Below, piece after piece: positions 44,711 through 45,422 of a DNA stretch of 45,422 nt. Below the pieces are notes generated by a model. It was given only the letters and a program-made list of their open reading frames with translations, was not told the DNA's origin and did not search any database. This DNA comes from Candidatus Azophilus lithoversatilis (GTDB lineage: Bacteria; Pseudomonadota; Gammaproteobacteria; Pseudomonadales; Azotimanducaceae), in NCBI GenBank assembly GCA_028278675.1, contig JAQAJJ010000016.1, forward strand, positions 68,631 to 114,052, given 5' to 3'. Each line of letters starts with the position of its first letter. Positions within the stretch are counted from its first letter, which is position 1. Position numbers and translations under genes: made by a program.

Positions 44711-45421
44711 TCAACAGAAGGCGGCAGACACCCCGGCCGCTGCAGCCGCCCCATCACCGCTCGGCAGGGACTTCACCCAAGGCCAGCCTCGCAGCCAAGT
44801 CAGCTGCCGGCGGGCCAATTGACGGGTGGCGGCCAAGGCTTTGGCACGCATCTCCGAGGCGTCGACATGGCCAGCGAGATGGCTCCACATCTGCCGATAA
44901 CCGACGGCACGCAGAGCCGGCAGACGCGGATGCAGGTCCAGGCGCTGGCGCAGGCGCTGGACCTCCTCGGCGAAACCCGCCTCCAGCATGGCGTCGAAAC
45001 GCGCCTCGATGCGGCGGTGCAGGGCGGCACGGTCATCGGGCACCACGGCGAATTCGAGCAGCCGTTCACCGAGACGCTCGGTGGCCGGGCATTGCTCGTG
45101 CGCCTTCCAGTACTCCGATATGGGGCGTCCAGTGGCCTCGAACACCTCAAGCGCGCGCTGCAGGCGCACGCCGTTGTGGGGATGAATGCCCGCCGCAGCA
45201 ACTGGATCCACCTTCGCCAGCCGGGCATGCAGCTTCGGCCAGCCCAAGGTCTCAGCCTCGGCTTCGATGGCAGCCCGCACTTCTGGGTCGGCGCCAGGCA
45301 GCACCGCCAAGCCATCGCGGAAGGCGCGGGCGTACAGCATGGCACCGCCCACCAGCACCGGCGTTTTGCCGGTGGCGAGCGCTTCACGGACCTCCCGGTC
45401 GGCGTCCACCACGAAGTCGGC
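44711..45421 (-). CDS. miaA: tRNA dimethylallyltransferase MiaA, N-terminus outside window
   Basis: About 236 C-terminal residues of an ~310-residue protein. It adds a dimethylallyl group to A37 of tRNAs reading U-starting codons. Recognised motifs: TGKTPVLVGGAMLYARAFRDGL, HPHNGVRLQRALEVFEATGRPISE, RIEARFDAMLEAGFAEEVQRLR, LRAVGYRQMWSHL and TRQLARRQLTWLR. The P-loop (GPTASGKS) lies beyond 45422. The spacer 44573-44710 shows no gene; it has the line GAGGCTGCCGGAAAACGC (44630-44647), possibly an IS end. Confidence 0.95.
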   Translation of the reverse strand, partial: ADFVVDADREVREALATGKTPVLVGGAMLYARAFRDGLAVLPGADPEVRAAIEAEAETLGWPKLHARLAKVDPVAAAGIHPHNGVRLQRALEVFEATGRPISEYWKAHEQCPATERLGERLLEFAVVPDDRAALHRRIEARFDAMLEAGFAEEVQRLRQRLDLHPRLPALRAVGYRQMWSHLAGHVDASEMRAKALAATRQLARRQLTWLRGWPWVKSLPSGDGAAAAAGVSAAFC

Positions 45422-45422
45422 G

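Overview
The window looks like a high-GC, uncultured gammaproteobacterial chromosome. The housekeeping blocks support this: yciO-like / trpS / scpA / scpB / rluB run as one minus-strand block, yciB and an SH3-domain membrane protein (TIGR04211 type) follow on the plus strand, then pdxJ, a periplasmic cyclophilin, tRNA-Gly(CCC) and a DegQ/DegP-type protease; argS and the C-terminal part of miaA lie further on. The accessory genes (TonB-dependent receptor, Rieske oxygenases, many short-chain dehydrogenases, Uma2) and several families of short mobile repeats resemble marine or host-associated oligotrophic lineages. The exact taxon cannot be fixed from sequence reading alone.

Layout. 1-500: a two-hairpin repeat and two adjacent MITE-like elements with different terminal inverted repeats. 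594-1601: GlxA/AraC-type regulator. 1673-1996: 5'-truncated DUF4143 ATPase remnant running into the 3' end of rluB. 1954-6415: chromosome-segregation/translation block on the minus strand. 6667-11036: plus-strand envelope, cofactor and protease genes with a tRNA. 11033-12115: zinc alcohol dehydrogenase with a possible Shine-Dalgarno-sequestering leader hairpin. 12431-12645: second copy of the first MITE family. 12751-16118: a secreted zinc-phospholipase/S1-nuclease-like protein overlapped by a tandem-fused family III CoA-transferase. 16146-18902: DUF4242 protein, an AT-rich MITE and an exported KatG. 19261-21508: membrane-anchored cold-shock-domain protein and argS.

21577-44560 is a catabolic island. 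It contains three KshA-like Rieske oxygenase alpha subunits, a KstD-like FAD dehydrogenase, a second FAD dehydrogenase of the fumarate reductase/ketosteroid dehydrogenase superfamily, and an Old Yellow Enzyme-type reductase. It also has four SDRs (one 3-alpha-HSD-like, one 3-alpha/20-beta-HSD-like, one DHRS1-like), an acetoacetate-decarboxylase-family protein, an amidohydrolase_2 protein, a luciferase-like flavin oxidoreductase, an SRPBCC protein, a TonB-dependent receptor and a SulP transporter. A decayed PQQ-dehydrogenase sits inside it. Taken together it reads as an uptake-and-oxidation cluster for a steroid- or terpenoid-like alicyclic compound. I see no meta-cleavage dioxygenase, beta-oxidation enzymes or Rieske reductase in the window, so either the pathway is completed elsewhere or the cluster modifies rather than mineralises its substrate.

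The likely core operon is 25676-30272 (decarboxylase-like, amidohydrolase, KstD-like, SDR). It is read from a divergent control region with repeated ACGCAAA motifs. A second, minus-strand operon (39605-42571) encodes two Rieske proteins and the flavin oxidoreductase with a one-base stop/start overlap.
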